DNA of 64,000 nucleotides from positions 62,001 to 126,000 of the forward strand of contig NZ_JAGSOJ010000003.1 in assembly GCF_023684385.1 (NCBI RefSeq), in the 5' to 3' direction. The notes under the pieces are model-generated. The model had not been told where the DNA came from and did not search any database. It saw only the letters and a list, made by a program, of their open reading frames with translations. Position 1 is the first letter of the stretch, and each line of letters begins with the position of its first letter. Made by a program: the position numbers and the translations under genes. Source of the stretch: Oceanirhabdus seepicola. GTDB lineage: Bacteria; Bacillota; Clostridia; Clostridiales; Clostridiaceae. This document shows, one piece after another, positions 54,850 through 63,915 of the stretch.

Positions 54850-56349
54850 ATGTTTTTCATTCAATTTAAAGAGAATAAAAAAAAGTATATTCAATTATCT
54901 GACTATATAAAAAATATGATAGAGAATGGGAGTCTAACAGCAGGGAGTAAACTTCCATCAACAAGGGAATTGAGTGAAGAATTAAAAATAGGAAGAAGTA
55001 CTGTTTTAAAAAGTTATGAGATACTAGAGGTGGAAGAATATATATTTACTATTAAAGGGAAAGGAACATTTATTAATGAATTAAAAATCAAGTATAATAA
55101 GAATAGAGAGTTCACAAATAGTTCTCTTATTAACTGGGAAGAGCACATGAATAAATATGCTAAAAGAGCTGTTGAGTTAGATATTATGAAATGGGATAGT
55201 CAATATAAGAAGGGAATGATATCATTTAAATCAATAGCTCCTGATGGGGATACATTTGATATTGATGGGTTTAAGAGAGCTTTTTATAATAGGTTATCTC
55301 TTGAAGGAAGTAACTTACTGAATTATGGATATGCAAAGGGGTATAAGCCTTTAACAGAGTGGTTGTTGAAGTATATGGTAGATAAAGGAGTTAATATAGA
55401 AGGAAAAGATATACTTATAACTAATGGGTTTACTGAAGGGCTAAATATCGTATTGTCTGCAATATGTGAAAGTGGAGATAAGGTATTATGTGAAAATCCA
55501 ACACATAATACAGCAATAAAGATTTTAAAGATGAGAGAAGTTAATCTCATTGGGATTAATATAAAAAGCAGAGAAGGAATAGATATAAAGGAACTTAAAG
55601 AACTTATAGAAAACAATGATATAAAGGCTGTATTTTTAATACCTTCATATCATAATCCAACTGGGCTTGTGATGACTTACGAGAAACGAGAAGAAATATA
55701 TTCTATATTATCAGAAAATAATATACCCATTATTGAAGATTGGTTTGCAGAAGAGTTGAATTATAGTGGTGATCATGTGAAATCCATTACGGCAATTGGA
55801 GGAAGTAATAATAATGTTATCAATATAGGAAGTTTTTCAAAGATTCTTTTTCCAGGAATGAGAATTGGATGGGTATTTGGAGATAAATCATTAATCGATG
55901 CTTTAGAGAGTATAAAAAGGGGATTAAATATTCATACCTCATTTATAGATCAGGGGATATTATATGAGTATTTAGAGAGTGAGCAGTTTCCTCAATTCAT
56001 TAAGAGAATTAGAAGAAGGTATAAGCTTAAGTATGAGCTTATGAAAGAAATGATTGAAGAAAATATTAAGTATGAACATCTTTTGGGAGATGGGGGATTA
56101 TATATGTATGTAATACTTCCCTCAAAAATTAAAGTAAGGGCATTATTAAAAAGATGTATAAAGAGGGGTGTTATTTTTACATGTGGGGATGTTTTTAGTG
56201 TTTCCAATGAAGATAGTGATGGAGTAATATCAAATAAATATAATTATGAGAATGGATTAAGATTAGGGTTTTCAAAACTAAAGAATAGTGAAATAAAGAA
56301 AGGAATAAGAATAATCGGAGAGGAAATTAAGGAGATGCTTAATGAATAA
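54850..56349 (+). CDS. MocR/GabR-type GntR regulator with aminotransferase domain
   Basis: 499 residues. GntR winged helix (about 8-75, SKLPSTRELSEELKIGRSTV), linker, then a type I PLP aminotransferase-like domain with ITNGFTEGLNIVLSAICESG, YHNPTGLVM, EDWFAEELNY and the PLP lysine in SFSKILFPGMRIGW. Such proteins sense PLP or amino acids. It sits 39 nt after ddl on the same strand; DdlR of Brevibacillus is a MocR regulator of ddl, so control of ddl by D-Ala or related ligand is plausible. GGAGGAAAAAA precedes ATG. Confidence 0.88.
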   Translation: MFFIQFKENKKKYIQLSDYIKNMIENGSLTAGSKLPSTRELSEELKIGRSTVLKSYEILEVEEYIFTIKGKGTFINELKIKYNKNREFTNSSLINWEEHMNKYAKRAVELDIMKWDSQYKKGMISFKSIAPDGDTFDIDGFKRAFYNRLSLEGSNLLNYGYAKGYKPLTEWLLKYMVDKGVNIEGKDILITNGFTEGLNIVLSAICESGDKVLCENPTHNTAIKILKMREVNLIGINIKSREGIDIKELKELIENNDIKAVFLIPSYHNPTGLVMTYEKREEIYSILSENNIPIIEDWFAEELNYSGDHVKSITAIGGSNNNVINIGSFSKILFPGMRIGWVFGDKSLIDALESIKRGLNIHTSFIDQGILYEYLESEQFPQFIKRIRRRYKLKYELMKEMIEENIKYEHLLGDGGLYMYVILPSKIKVRALLKRCIKRGVIFTCGDVFSVSNEDSDGVISNKYNYENGLRLGFSKLKNSEIKKGIRIIGEEIKEMLNE

Positions 56350-56402
56350 AACATTGACATTTTACTTGGTATAATGTGTAATGTTTTTTGGAGGTGTTTA
56401 AA

Positions 56403-57785
56403 ATTAATAGTAAGGATTTAGAAGTTTTAGAAAAGCCTATTAAAAGTGTTTATTATAAATATCTTATTCCGGCAGTGTTAAGTATGATGTCATTTGCATT
56501 CATAGTATTCTTTGATACTATGATAATAGGACAAGGAGTAGGGGAAAAAGGATTAGCGGCTCTGAATATTGTTATACCTGTATACAATCTTTTTGCTTCA
56601 TTAGGTTTAATGATTGGGTTTGGTGGTGGTGCAGCTCTATCAATATGTAAGGGAAAGAAGGATTATGAAGGGGCAAATACATTCTTTACAGTTGTTCTTA
56701 CATTGACCATAAGTTTTGGAGTAATCATAAGCATAATAGCAACAGTATTTACTGACCCAATATGTACTATACTTGGGTCTAATGAAATGTTAGAACCCTA
56801 TGTGAAAGAGTATCTTAGGGTGTTGATACTATTTGCCCCTTCATTTATAACTGTTGGAGCACTGAATGTAATTGCAAGAAATGATAATGCTCCGAAGGTG
56901 GCAATGATATCTATGACTATAAATGCAGTTTTGAACATAGGATTAGATGTACTCTTTGTTTTAGTATTTAAGTGGGGAATGACAGGAGCTATTTGGGCAA
57001 CCAGTATGGCTAGTATAGTTAGTTTAATCATCATGTCCACTTATTTTATTAAAAATAGTTCACTTAAATACAATATAAATTTATTTAGTGTTAAAAACAG
57101 TATTAGAGTATTTAAAAATGGTATGGCAATATTTATACTAGAATTTTCAAATGGAATTGTAATAATACTATTTAATAATGTGATTATTTCTCTCATCAGT
57201 GAATCAGGTGTAGCTACTTTCAGTATAATTACTAATGTTGTTCTTGTATTTATTGCTATATTAGATGGGATGACACATGCAGCACAACCAATAATTAGTG
57301 TAAATTATGGAGCTGGAAAGATTGATAGAATAAAGACACTTATAAAACATGGTATTGTTATAATCGGGAGTTTTGGTGTTATATTTTATATATTGAGTTA
57401 TGTATTTTCAAGGGATATCGTAGAAGCTTTTGGAAGTAATAATGAAGAATTTATTGTATATACAATACGAAGTATGCGGATATATTTTATTATGATAATA
57501 TTTAGTGGAATAAATATGTTTGCAATTGGAATATTTCAATCAATGGAGAAAAGAAAAATATCAGGGGTTATTTCTTTGATGAAGGGAATAGGACTTGTTA
57601 CAATATTTATTCAAATTATTCCTAGAATATTAGGTGAGGATGGATTATGGCTAGTTGTTCCAGCGGCGGAATTCATAACGTTATTATTTTCAAGTATAAT
57701 GATAGTACTCTTATTAAGAAAGAGTAACTGTGAAAGTAACAATAATAAAATTACTAATTGTACGAAAAACTCTGAAGTTAAATAG
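56403..57785 (+). CDS. MATE family efflux transporter (second); start codon unusual
   Basis: About 460 residues with twelve helices and MATE motifs (FIVFFDTMIIGQGVGEKGLA, GALNVIARNDNAPKVAM, DGMTHAAQPIISVNYGAG). No ATG starts the frame. GGAGGTG (56390-56396) has ideal spacing to ATT 56403, a rare start; TTG 56388 is in frame but overlaps the site and has none of its own. I list the ATT. Not closely similar to the MATE at 47715. Ends at a two-way hairpin facing gerAB. Confidence 0.85.
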   Translation: MNSKDLEVLEKPIKSVYYKYLIPAVLSMMSFAFIVFFDTMIIGQGVGEKGLAALNIVIPVYNLFASLGLMIGFGGGAALSICKGKKDYEGANTFFTVVLTLTISFGVIISIIATVFTDPICTILGSNEMLEPYVKEYLRVLILFAPSFITVGALNVIARNDNAPKVAMISMTINAVLNIGLDVLFVLVFKWGMTGAIWATSMASIVSLIIMSTYFIKNSSLKYNINLFSVKNSIRVFKNGMAIFILEFSNGIVIILFNNVIISLISESGVATFSIITNVVLVFIAILDGMTHAAQPIISVNYGAGKIDRIKTLIKHGIVIIGSFGVIFYILSYVFSRDIVEAFGSNNEEFIVYTIRSMRIYFIMIIFSGINMFAIGIFQSMEKRKISGVISLMKGIGLVTIFIQIIPRILGEDGLWLVVPAAEFITLLFSSIMIVLLLRKSNCESNNNKITNCTKNSEVK

Positions 57786-57810
57786 AGCATAAACAACATA
57801 AATTGACTTT

Positions 57811-57860
57811 ATTAACAAACTAAAAAACTCCTGTTTCTAGGAAGTTTTCAGTTTGTTAAT
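57811..57860. terminator. Convergent terminator hairpin
   Basis: ATTAACAAACT (57811-57821) pairs with AGTTTGTTAAT (57850-57860), with further imperfect pairs inside. It lies between the second MATE gene and the convergent gerAB. Confidence 0.7.
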
Positions 57861-57861
57861 A

Positions 57862-59001
57862 CTACGTTGGGTTTTGATTTTTGTTCTGTATTGATTCCTT
57901 GATTAAACATGTAAATAAAGTTAAAATAGGCACAACAATTTGCAAGGGTAAATGTATATACTTAATTACAAAATCAAGTCCAATATCTAGGTGATGTAAA
58001 TAGTTTTTAGCCATAATTAGTGATGAAAATAACATTATTATCCCAATAAAACATGATACAATTTCTATGTTTTTTAACTTTATTTTTTTGAATTTAAAAT
58101 CTTTAATATTTGTTATTTGTATTGTTCCAATAACTGCTACATACATAAAGAGAGTCACCTTAAAAAAGCCACCTATCATTAATAAAAGTACAAATAACAC
58201 ATCTAATCGCGTTAAAAAATCTTTTAAGTCTATGCGTTGAACAACATCAAATAAGGGGCAGAGAGCCTTGGTTGCCTGTGGAACCCCTAATACAACTATT
58301 AATAACATAGTACTTAAGGATAATATAATACCCTCAAAAACAATAGATAGTATAGCTACCTTTCTGATTTTTTTACCATTTGAAACAAAAGGATAAATCA
58401 TAGTGAATAATATTGTTTCACCATAAGGAAAGCTTATAAGAGGCCATCCTTTTTTTATGACACTCACAATACCATCTTGTAAAATAGGTCTAAGATTAGA
58501 TGAATCCATGACATTTCCCATTAATAGTAAAAGTACCCATATTAATAAGGGCACAAAAATTATAAGTATAAAGAAAAGTTGGGCAGTACCTGCAATAGTT
58601 TTAAGTCCTTTATTTACGCTGAAAATCACCACTACAATAAAAAGAATTCCAATATAAATCATGGGAGTCATACTTAACTGAGTGATTTTTGTAATTTCTA
58701 AAAAATCTCTGATATTTCTTGCTCCTATATAAGCAAAATAAGATAAATATATTACACTTAATATATTTCCTAATATTTTGCCATATATTTTCGGTAGATA
58801 AGTAACCAAAGTATCTTGAGGATACTTATAATATAATGTTGTATAAATTAATTGAAGAATGATACCACCTAATGAATATAACAGCATAGCTATCCATGCA
58901 TCCTGCTTAGTGTCAGCTCCTAAATAGAAAAGAATAGCAGTACCATAGGGGAGTAAAACCATTAAGATGAATAATTGATATAAGTTTATTTTAGGTTTCA
59001 T
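57862..59001 (-). CDS. Spore germination permease, GerAB family (orphan)
   Basis: 379 residues with about ten hydrophobic helices, APC-superfamily fold; NLYQLFILMVLLPYGTAILF and SFPYGETILFTMIYPFV resemble GerAB/YndE proteins, the amino-acid-binding subunit of germinant receptors. I start at ATG 59001 (AAAGGAT upstream) rather than 13 codons earlier. No gerAA or gerAC gene is beside it, so it would have to work with subunits encoded elsewhere or alone. Confidence 0.85.
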   Translation of the reverse strand: MKPKINLYQLFILMVLLPYGTAILFYLGADTKQDAWIAMLLYSLGGIILQLIYTTLYYKYPQDTLVTYLPKIYGKILGNILSVIYLSYFAYIGARNIRDFLEITKITQLSMTPMIYIGILFIVVVIFSVNKGLKTIAGTAQLFFILIIFVPLLIWVLLLLMGNVMDSSNLRPILQDGIVSVIKKGWPLISFPYGETILFTMIYPFVSNGKKIRKVAILSIVFEGIILSLSTMLLIVVLGVPQATKALCPLFDVVQRIDLKDFLTRLDVLFVLLLMIGGFFKVTLFMYVAVIGTIQITNIKDFKFKKIKLKNIEIVSCFIGIIMLFSSLIMAKNYLHHLDIGLDFVIKYIHLPLQIVVPILTLFTCLIKESIQNKNQNPT

Positions 59002-59043
59002 AAAGTTTAATCCTTTTATATTTCTACATACTTTACACATTTA

Positions 59044-59055
59044 TGTATTAATACA
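59044..59055. promoter_or_regulatory. 12-bp palindrome upstream of gerAB
   Basis: TGTATTAATACA is a perfect palindrome 43 nt upstream of gerAB. A half-matching TATTAATACATA follows at about 59064-59075, and a related TGTATATTAATACA is at about 62102 upstream of deoD. Possible regulator site; no regulator is known here. Confidence 0.25.
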
Positions 59056-59125
59056 CATTTATCTATTAATACATATTTTGTACTTAAATCAGTTAATTAT
59101 GTGAAAGTTAAGTGGTTCCATAAGA

Positions 59126-59169
59126 AAAATTGCCATCATTACTAGAGTACTCATAATGGTGGCAATTTT
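59126..59169 (-). terminator. Terminator after metQ
   Basis: A 16-pair stem (59126-59141 with 59154-59169, one G-T pair). On the reverse strand it ends in TTTTTC. Confidence 0.85.
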
Positions 59170-59203
59170 ATTTATTAAATAAAGGACTTGTATATTAAAG
59201 GGT

Positions 59204-60019
59204 TTAGAAAGCAGGAATTATTGCACCTTCATATTTTTCTTCAATAAATTTCTTAATCTCATCACTCTGTAAAGCTTTAATAAGCTTTTTAATCATTTCA
59301 TTGTTTTTATTTTTTTCAAGGACAGTTATTATATTAGCATAAGGTGACTCTTTTCCTTCAATTAAAAGTGCATCCTCAGTTGGGTTTAAATTAGCATCAA
59401 GGGCATAATTAGTATTTATTACAGCTAGAACTACATCATTAAGAGTTCTTGGAAGCATAGCGGCTTCAATTTCAGTAAACTCTAGATTATGAGGATTTTC
59501 AGCAATATCATTTTTATAATATGCGGACAAATTTGTAGGATCGTTTAAAGTAATTATGCCGTTATTATGAAGAAGAATAAGAGCCCTTCCATGGTTAGTT
59601 GGATCATTTGGTAAAGTTACAGTTGCACCATTAGGAATATCTTTTATGTCAGATATTTTTTTAGAATATACTCCTAAAGGTTCTACGTGGATACTACCTG
59701 CACTAATAAGGGGATATCCTTTATCTTTTGCGAAAGAATCCATGTATGGTATGTGTTGGAAGAAGTTTGCTAAGATTTCTTCATCATTTAAAGCATCATT
59801 AGGTTTAACATAATCGTTAAATTCAATTATTTGTAATTCGAATCCTTCTTTTTTTAGTAAGGGTTTAACTTGATTCAAAATTTCTGCATGAGGAACAGGA
59901 GTAGCACCTATTTTTAAAACATTGTCCTCTCCAGCATTTTTTGATGCACCACATGAAGAAAAAGTGAAAATTGAAAGTAAAGTAAATAAAGTTAATAGTA
60001 CAGTTGTATATTTTTTCAT
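59204..60019 (-). CDS. metQ: Methionine ABC transporter substrate-binding lipoprotein MetQ
   Basis: 271 residues. Signal peptide with lipobox FSSCGAS (lipid at C23). NlpA/MetQ family motifs: KIGATPVPHAEILNQVKP, NDALNDEEILANFFQH, SAGSIHVEPLGVYSKKI and VTLPNDPTNHGRAL. Last gene of metNIQ, 23 nt after metI, under SAM riboswitch control. Confidence 0.95.
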   Translation of the reverse strand: MKKYTTVLLTLFTLLSIFTFSSCGASKNAGEDNVLKIGATPVPHAEILNQVKPLLKKEGFELQIIEFNDYVKPNDALNDEEILANFFQHIPYMDSFAKDKGYPLISAGSIHVEPLGVYSKKISDIKDIPNGATVTLPNDPTNHGRALILLHNNGIITLNDPTNLSAYYKNDIAENPHNLEFTEIEAAMLPRTLNDVVLAVINTNYALDANLNPTEDALLIEGKESPYANIITVLEKNKNNEMIKKLIKALQSDEIKKFIEEKYEGAIIPAF

Positions 60020-60042
60020 ATAAATATCTCCTCGTTTTTTGA

Positions 60043-60690
60043 TTATTTTTTATTATAATAATTAGATAATTTATTACCACAAAATTGTATTAACATAACT
60101 AAGCAAATAAGCACTAAAACAGAAGCAAATAAGACATCGTTTTGTGAGCGTTGATATCCAAAGCGAATGGCAAGATCACCAAGACCACCACCGCCAATTA
60201 TTCCTGCCATAGCAGAATAACCTATTTGAGCAATCAATGTTATAGTAGTACCTAAAATTAATTGAGATAATGCTTCAGGGATCATCACCCTTAAAATAAT
60301 AAGTTTAGGAGGGGTTCCCATTGCATGAGCAGCTTCAATTATTCCAGGTGGTAACTCCTTTAAGGCTGATTCCACGATTCTTGCAAAGAATGGAATAGAA
60401 GCAAAAATAAGTGGAACAATGGCTGCGTTAGTACCAATTGAAGTGCCTACTATGAATCTTGTAAAAGGGGTAACTGCAATCATTAAAATCACAAAAGGTA
60501 CGGAACGACCTATGTTTACAATCCATGATAAAATTGTGTTTATAAATTTATTAGGAAGTATAGTAGTCTCTTCAGTAACAACAAGTAGAACTCCAAGTGG
60601 TAATCCAATTATTATTGTGAAAAGTATTGATATGCTCACCATATAAAGTGTTTCCAATGTTGATGGTAATAAAAGTTCTAATAATCGCAT
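60043..60690 (-). CDS. metI: Methionine ABC transporter permease MetI
   Basis: 215 residues, five helices. Coupling loop AAHAMGTPPKLIILRVMIPE and the following GYSAMAGIIGGGGLGDLAIR are MetI signatures; N-terminal LLPSTLETLYMVSISILFTI fits. Its start shares one base with the metN stop, so the genes are translationally coupled. Confidence 0.95.
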   Translation of the reverse strand: MRLLELLLPSTLETLYMVSISILFTIIIGLPLGVLLVVTEETTILPNKFINTILSWIVNIGRSVPFVILMIAVTPFTRFIVGTSIGTNAAIVPLIFASIPFFARIVESALKELPPGIIEAAHAMGTPPKLIILRVMIPEALSQLILGTTITLIAQIGYSAMAGIIGGGGLGDLAIRFGYQRSQNDVLFASVLVLICLVMLIQFCGNKLSNYYNKK

Positions 60691-61679
60691 TATTTAATTA
60701 CCTCCGTTTCTACCGATGATTCTTCTAAGAACTTCAATGATTTTTCCAAAAGAGAATTGTTGTTCTCAATTTCAATAACTAGATTACCCAGTACAATGTC
60801 ACCAATTTTGTCAATTTGCCCGTTTATTATATTAACATCTATATCTAACAAACGGCTTAGTCTTGATATGATAGGAGATTTTGCAGAGGAATGAGTAAAA
60901 GTTAGATATATTACTTTTCCTTGGCAACTATCAATGATATCTTTCTTTTCATTAATTAATGAATCTTTATGAATTTTCTTTTCATAAGTTACAAAGAAAT
61001 CAGAGCACTTTCCAGAATATAAGCATTTTCCATCAATAAGATGAGTTACAGTATCGCAAATTTCTTTTATTACATCCATCTCATGTGTAATTAGAATCAC
61101 CGTAATATTAAATTCTTTGTTTATATTATTTAAAAGATCAAGAATTTGTTTTGTTGTTTTAGGATCAAGTGCTGAAGTAGCCTCATCACACAATAAAAAT
61201 TCAGGGTTATTAGCTAATGCTCTAGCTATAGCAACTCTCTGTTTCTGTCCTCCGCTTAATTGAGAAGGGTATGATGATGCTTTATCAGATAAAGACACAA
61301 TCTCAAGCAGTTCTGTAACTTTTTCGTGAATTTCTTTTTTTGAGGTCTTTGCTAATTCTAAAGGAAAAGCTATATTATCATATACTGTTCTTGAACTTAG
61401 TAGATTGAAGTCCTGAAAAATCATACCCATATTTTGTCTAAAATGTCTAAGCTCAAGATCAGATAATGATATGATATCAGTACCATCGATTTCTATCATC
61501 CCGCTTGTAGGGGTTTCTAATTTATTTAGGCAACGGAGAAGTGTTGATTTCCCAGCTCCGCTCTCACCGATTATGCCGTGAATTTTTCTCTTTTCAAACT
61601 CAAGATTTATATTATCTAAAGCTTTAAAAGTTGAGTTTTTCAGCTTAAATTTCTTTTCTAAATTAAGTATCTTTATCAA
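60690..61679 (-). CDS. metN: Methionine ABC transporter ATPase MetN
   Basis: 329 residues. Walker A GESGAGKST, signature LSGGQKQRVAIARALA, Walker B LLCDEATSALDP, H loop ILITHEMDV, then a C-terminal NIL (ACT-like) domain (about 245-325) for regulation by methionine. The start is TTG 61679 with AAGGAG eight bases upstream; an in-frame TTG at 61697 precedes the ribosome site. First gene after the riboswitch. Confidence 0.95.
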   Translation of the reverse strand: MIKILNLEKKFKLKNSTFKALDNINLEFEKRKIHGIIGESGAGKSTLLRCLNKLETPTSGMIEIDGTDIISLSDLELRHFRQNMGMIFQDFNLLSSRTVYDNIAFPLELAKTSKKEIHEKVTELLEIVSLSDKASSYPSQLSGGQKQRVAIARALANNPEFLLCDEATSALDPKTTKQILDLLNNINKEFNITVILITHEMDVIKEICDTVTHLIDGKCLYSGKCSDFFVTYEKKIHKDSLINEKKDIIDSCQGKVIYLTFTHSSAKSPIISRLSRLLDIDVNIINGQIDKIGDIVLGNLVIEIENNNSLLEKSLKFLEESSVETEVIK

Positions 61680-61799
61680 TATTGTATCTCCTTCCAAAAT
61701 TATTGAATATGTATGTCCATATATGCCTATATTAATGGATTAACGTGCTAAAGGATTGAGGGTATAATAATAACCTTAATCACAAAGAAAATTTTAAAA

Positions 61800-61828
61800 T
61801 AAAAAACTTCCTTCGATAAGAAGGAAGT
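61800..61828 (-). terminator. Intrinsic terminator of the SAM riboswitch
   Basis: ACTTCCTTC/GAAGGAAGT with a 5-nt loop (61806-61828), then six Us on the reverse strand (61800-61805). It is the expression platform of the upstream aptamer. Confidence 0.9.
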
Positions 61829-61852
61829 AACAATTCAAGATTAAGGTTGTTA

Positions 61853-61958
61853 GTTCTTCTCATCTACCGATACGAATATATCGCAGGATTTAGCACCTTT
61901 ACATAAGTAGGTTGCCGGGTTTCATAGGGCCAGTCCCTCCACCGCTCTTGATAAGAGT
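61853..61958 (-). ncRNA. SAM-I (S-box) riboswitch
   Basis: Reverse strand: P1 strand CTCTTATC, then AAGAGCGGTGGAGGGA, CTGGCCCTATGAAACCCGGC, AACC, AGGTGCTAAATCCTGC and the closing GATGAGAAG. All are core elements of the SAM-I aptamer. Upstream of metN: high SAM gives termination and turns methionine uptake off. Confidence 0.97.
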
Positions 61959-62203
61959 AATCTCTATTAAATTTTTTAATATACGTTTCATTATACATAG
62001 GATTTTATAGGTTGTCAATATAAAAAAATTATGTAATTGTATTGTGAAAAGCATGTACTCGTACTATTATAGTATAGGGGAGTTAATTTTTATCTTTTTT
62101 ATGTATATTAATACACAAGATATTGCAATACTGTAACTAGGGAGTAATCATTTACATGCCTAAATGTGGATGAAATTATTAGAAAATTTAAGGAGGAATT
62201 GAT
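61959..62203. other. Divergent promoter region between metNIQ and deoD
   Basis: A/T-rich. It contains the metN leader promoter on the reverse strand and the deoD leader on the forward strand. I could not set confident boxes; TGTATATTAATACA at about 62102 resembles the palindrome near gerAB. Confidence 0.4.
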
Positions 62204-62917
62204 ATGATACCAACACCCCATATTGAAGTAAAAGATAAAGGAATTATTGCTAACACAGTATTAATGCCTGGAGATCCATTACGTGCTAAATTTATCGCTG
62301 ATACATTTTTGGAGAATGTAGAAAGATTTAATACTGTACGTAACGTATTTGGGTATACTGGGACATATAAAGGTCGTAAAATTTCTGTAATGGCAAGTGG
62401 CATGGGTATGCCAAGTATTGGTATTTACTCATATGAATTATTTGAATTTTATGGAGTAGAGAATATTATTCGTATTGGTTCATGTGGAGCCTATACAGCA
62501 GATTTAAATTTATATGATGTAATATTGAGTACGGAAGCGTGGAGTGAATCAAGTTTTGCTAAAGTTCAAAGTGGATATGATAGTGATATAATTGCTGCAT
62601 CTACTGATTTAAATAGCAAACTAGAGAAATTTTCAAAAGAGTTAGGAATTGAAATTCATAAAGAGCGAATTCACTCAAGTGATGTATTTTATCGTAAAAA
62701 TTTCCATGAATACAAAGAGATTTATGAAAAACATGGATGTGTTGCAGTTGAAATGGAGTCATTTGCTTTATTCCATAATGCAAATGTATTGGGTAAAAAA
62801 GCAGCCTGCTTATTAACAGTCTCAGACAACTTAGCAACTGAAGAAGTAACAACATCTGAAGAAAGACAAAATGCATTTACGAATATGATGAAAATTGCCT
62901 TAGAAATGGCTGAGTAA
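62204..62917 (+). CDS. deoD: Purine nucleoside phosphorylase DeoD
   Basis: Hexameric phosphorylase cleaving purine (deoxy)nucleosides. 237 residues. Motifs: MPGDPLRAKFIA, SGMGMPSIGIYSYELF, the phosphate site IIRIGSCGA, VAVEMESFALF and the catalytic Asp in LLTVSDNLATEE. AAGGAGGAATTG precedes ATG 62204. Single gene with its own terminator. Confidence 0.96.
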   Translation: MIPTPHIEVKDKGIIANTVLMPGDPLRAKFIADTFLENVERFNTVRNVFGYTGTYKGRKISVMASGMGMPSIGIYSYELFEFYGVENIIRIGSCGAYTADLNLYDVILSTEAWSESSFAKVQSGYDSDIIAASTDLNSKLEKFSKELGIEIHKERIHSSDVFYRKNFHEYKEIYEKHGCVAVEMESFALFHNANVLGKKAACLLTVSDNLATEEVTTSEERQNAFTNMMKIALEMAE

Positions 62918-62923
62918 AAAAAT

Positions 62924-62972
62924 AACTAAGATATCCTTGGTGGAAATAATAAGGATATCTTAGTTTTTTTAA
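62924..62972 (+). terminator. Terminator after deoD
   Basis: A 15-bp perfect stem (62924-62938 with 62951-62965, AACTAAGATATCCTT and its complement) and T-run. Confidence 0.92.
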
Positions 62973-63062
62973 ATAAATCTAGTATATTAAAAACTTTTTT
63001 GGTGTTATTTTCATATACATTTTATAGGGGAAATAATTTTTGGTAAGAGGTAAGGAGGGGCT

Positions 63063-63812
63063 ATGGAGATTAAAGAAGGAATTGTTTTTAAGAGAGCAGA
63101 CATAGATAAAAAAAAGGATTTTAAAAACATAGATTTATTAAGAAGACGTCTTTGTTTTTTAGCTTTAAAAGATGATAAAGTTATTGGAACCATTGAATTT
63201 AATATTTTTGATATGGTTAATGCAAGAATAGAACATATTAATATTTCATGGGACAAGGCTACAAATCATTTGGAACTCTTGGAAGGATTTATTCAAGAAT
63301 TTCTTTGGTGGAACGAATATATTAAAAATATAGCTATTGAAATACCACTGATGAAAAAGATTTCTGAAGAGAAAAATGATATATTGAGAGCTGGATTTCT
63401 TAAAGGAAATGTGTATACTTATGAAAATCCTAACCCAGCTGAAATATTTAAGATAAAAGTGAAAGACGTGTGTCCAAGCCAATTAACAGTAGATAGAAGT
63501 AAATTGAAACAACTAAAAGAGTGGGTAAAATCCTCAGAAGAAATTATTTGTACGTTTGTGAGAATAGATGGTAAAGCTGTATGTATTGATGGGCATACTA
63601 GACTTGTTTATGCTATATTAAATGATTATAAATATATTTACGGTATATATACTAAAGAATATGATGATATTGGGCTCTACGAAGAGACATTAAGATGGTG
63701 TAGGGATGAAAAAATATATTCAGCAGAAGATTTGGTTAAGAACATAGTGGATACTGGAGAACATGAAAAAATATGGATTTCAAGATGCAGGAATTATCTT
63801 AAAAGTGTATAA
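63063..63812 (+). CDS. Putative GNAT-like and ParB/sulfiredoxin-like fusion protein
   Basis: 249 residues. The N-terminal half (LCFLALKDDKVIGTIEFNIF, IEHINISWD, IAIEIPLMKKISEEK then LRAGF) follows a GNAT acetyltransferase strand-helix pattern. The C-terminal half has VCPSQLTVDRSKLKQLKEWV and VRIDGKAVCIDGHTRLVYAI, the pattern of ParB-like/Srx domains (position word, then DGHTRL). A helical tail follows. Function unknown. It lacks the full GxRR CTP motif of chromosome-partitioning ParB. AAGGAGGGG precedes ATG 63063. Confidence 0.65.
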   Translation: MEIKEGIVFKRADIDKKKDFKNIDLLRRRLCFLALKDDKVIGTIEFNIFDMVNARIEHINISWDKATNHLELLEGFIQEFLWWNEYIKNIAIEIPLMKKISEEKNDILRAGFLKGNVYTYENPNPAEIFKIKVKDVCPSQLTVDRSKLKQLKEWVKSSEEIICTFVRIDGKAVCIDGHTRLVYAILNDYKYIYGIYTKEYDDIGLYEETLRWCRDEKIYSAEDLVKNIVDTGEHEKIWISRCRNYLKSV

Positions 63813-63915
63813 TATGGTTATTGAGAAATTCATTACTATAAGATACATTCTTAACATTTATAAATATTAGTCGATAAATTAAATATGACTTCAAATAATC
63901 AAAAGGAGAGATTAG

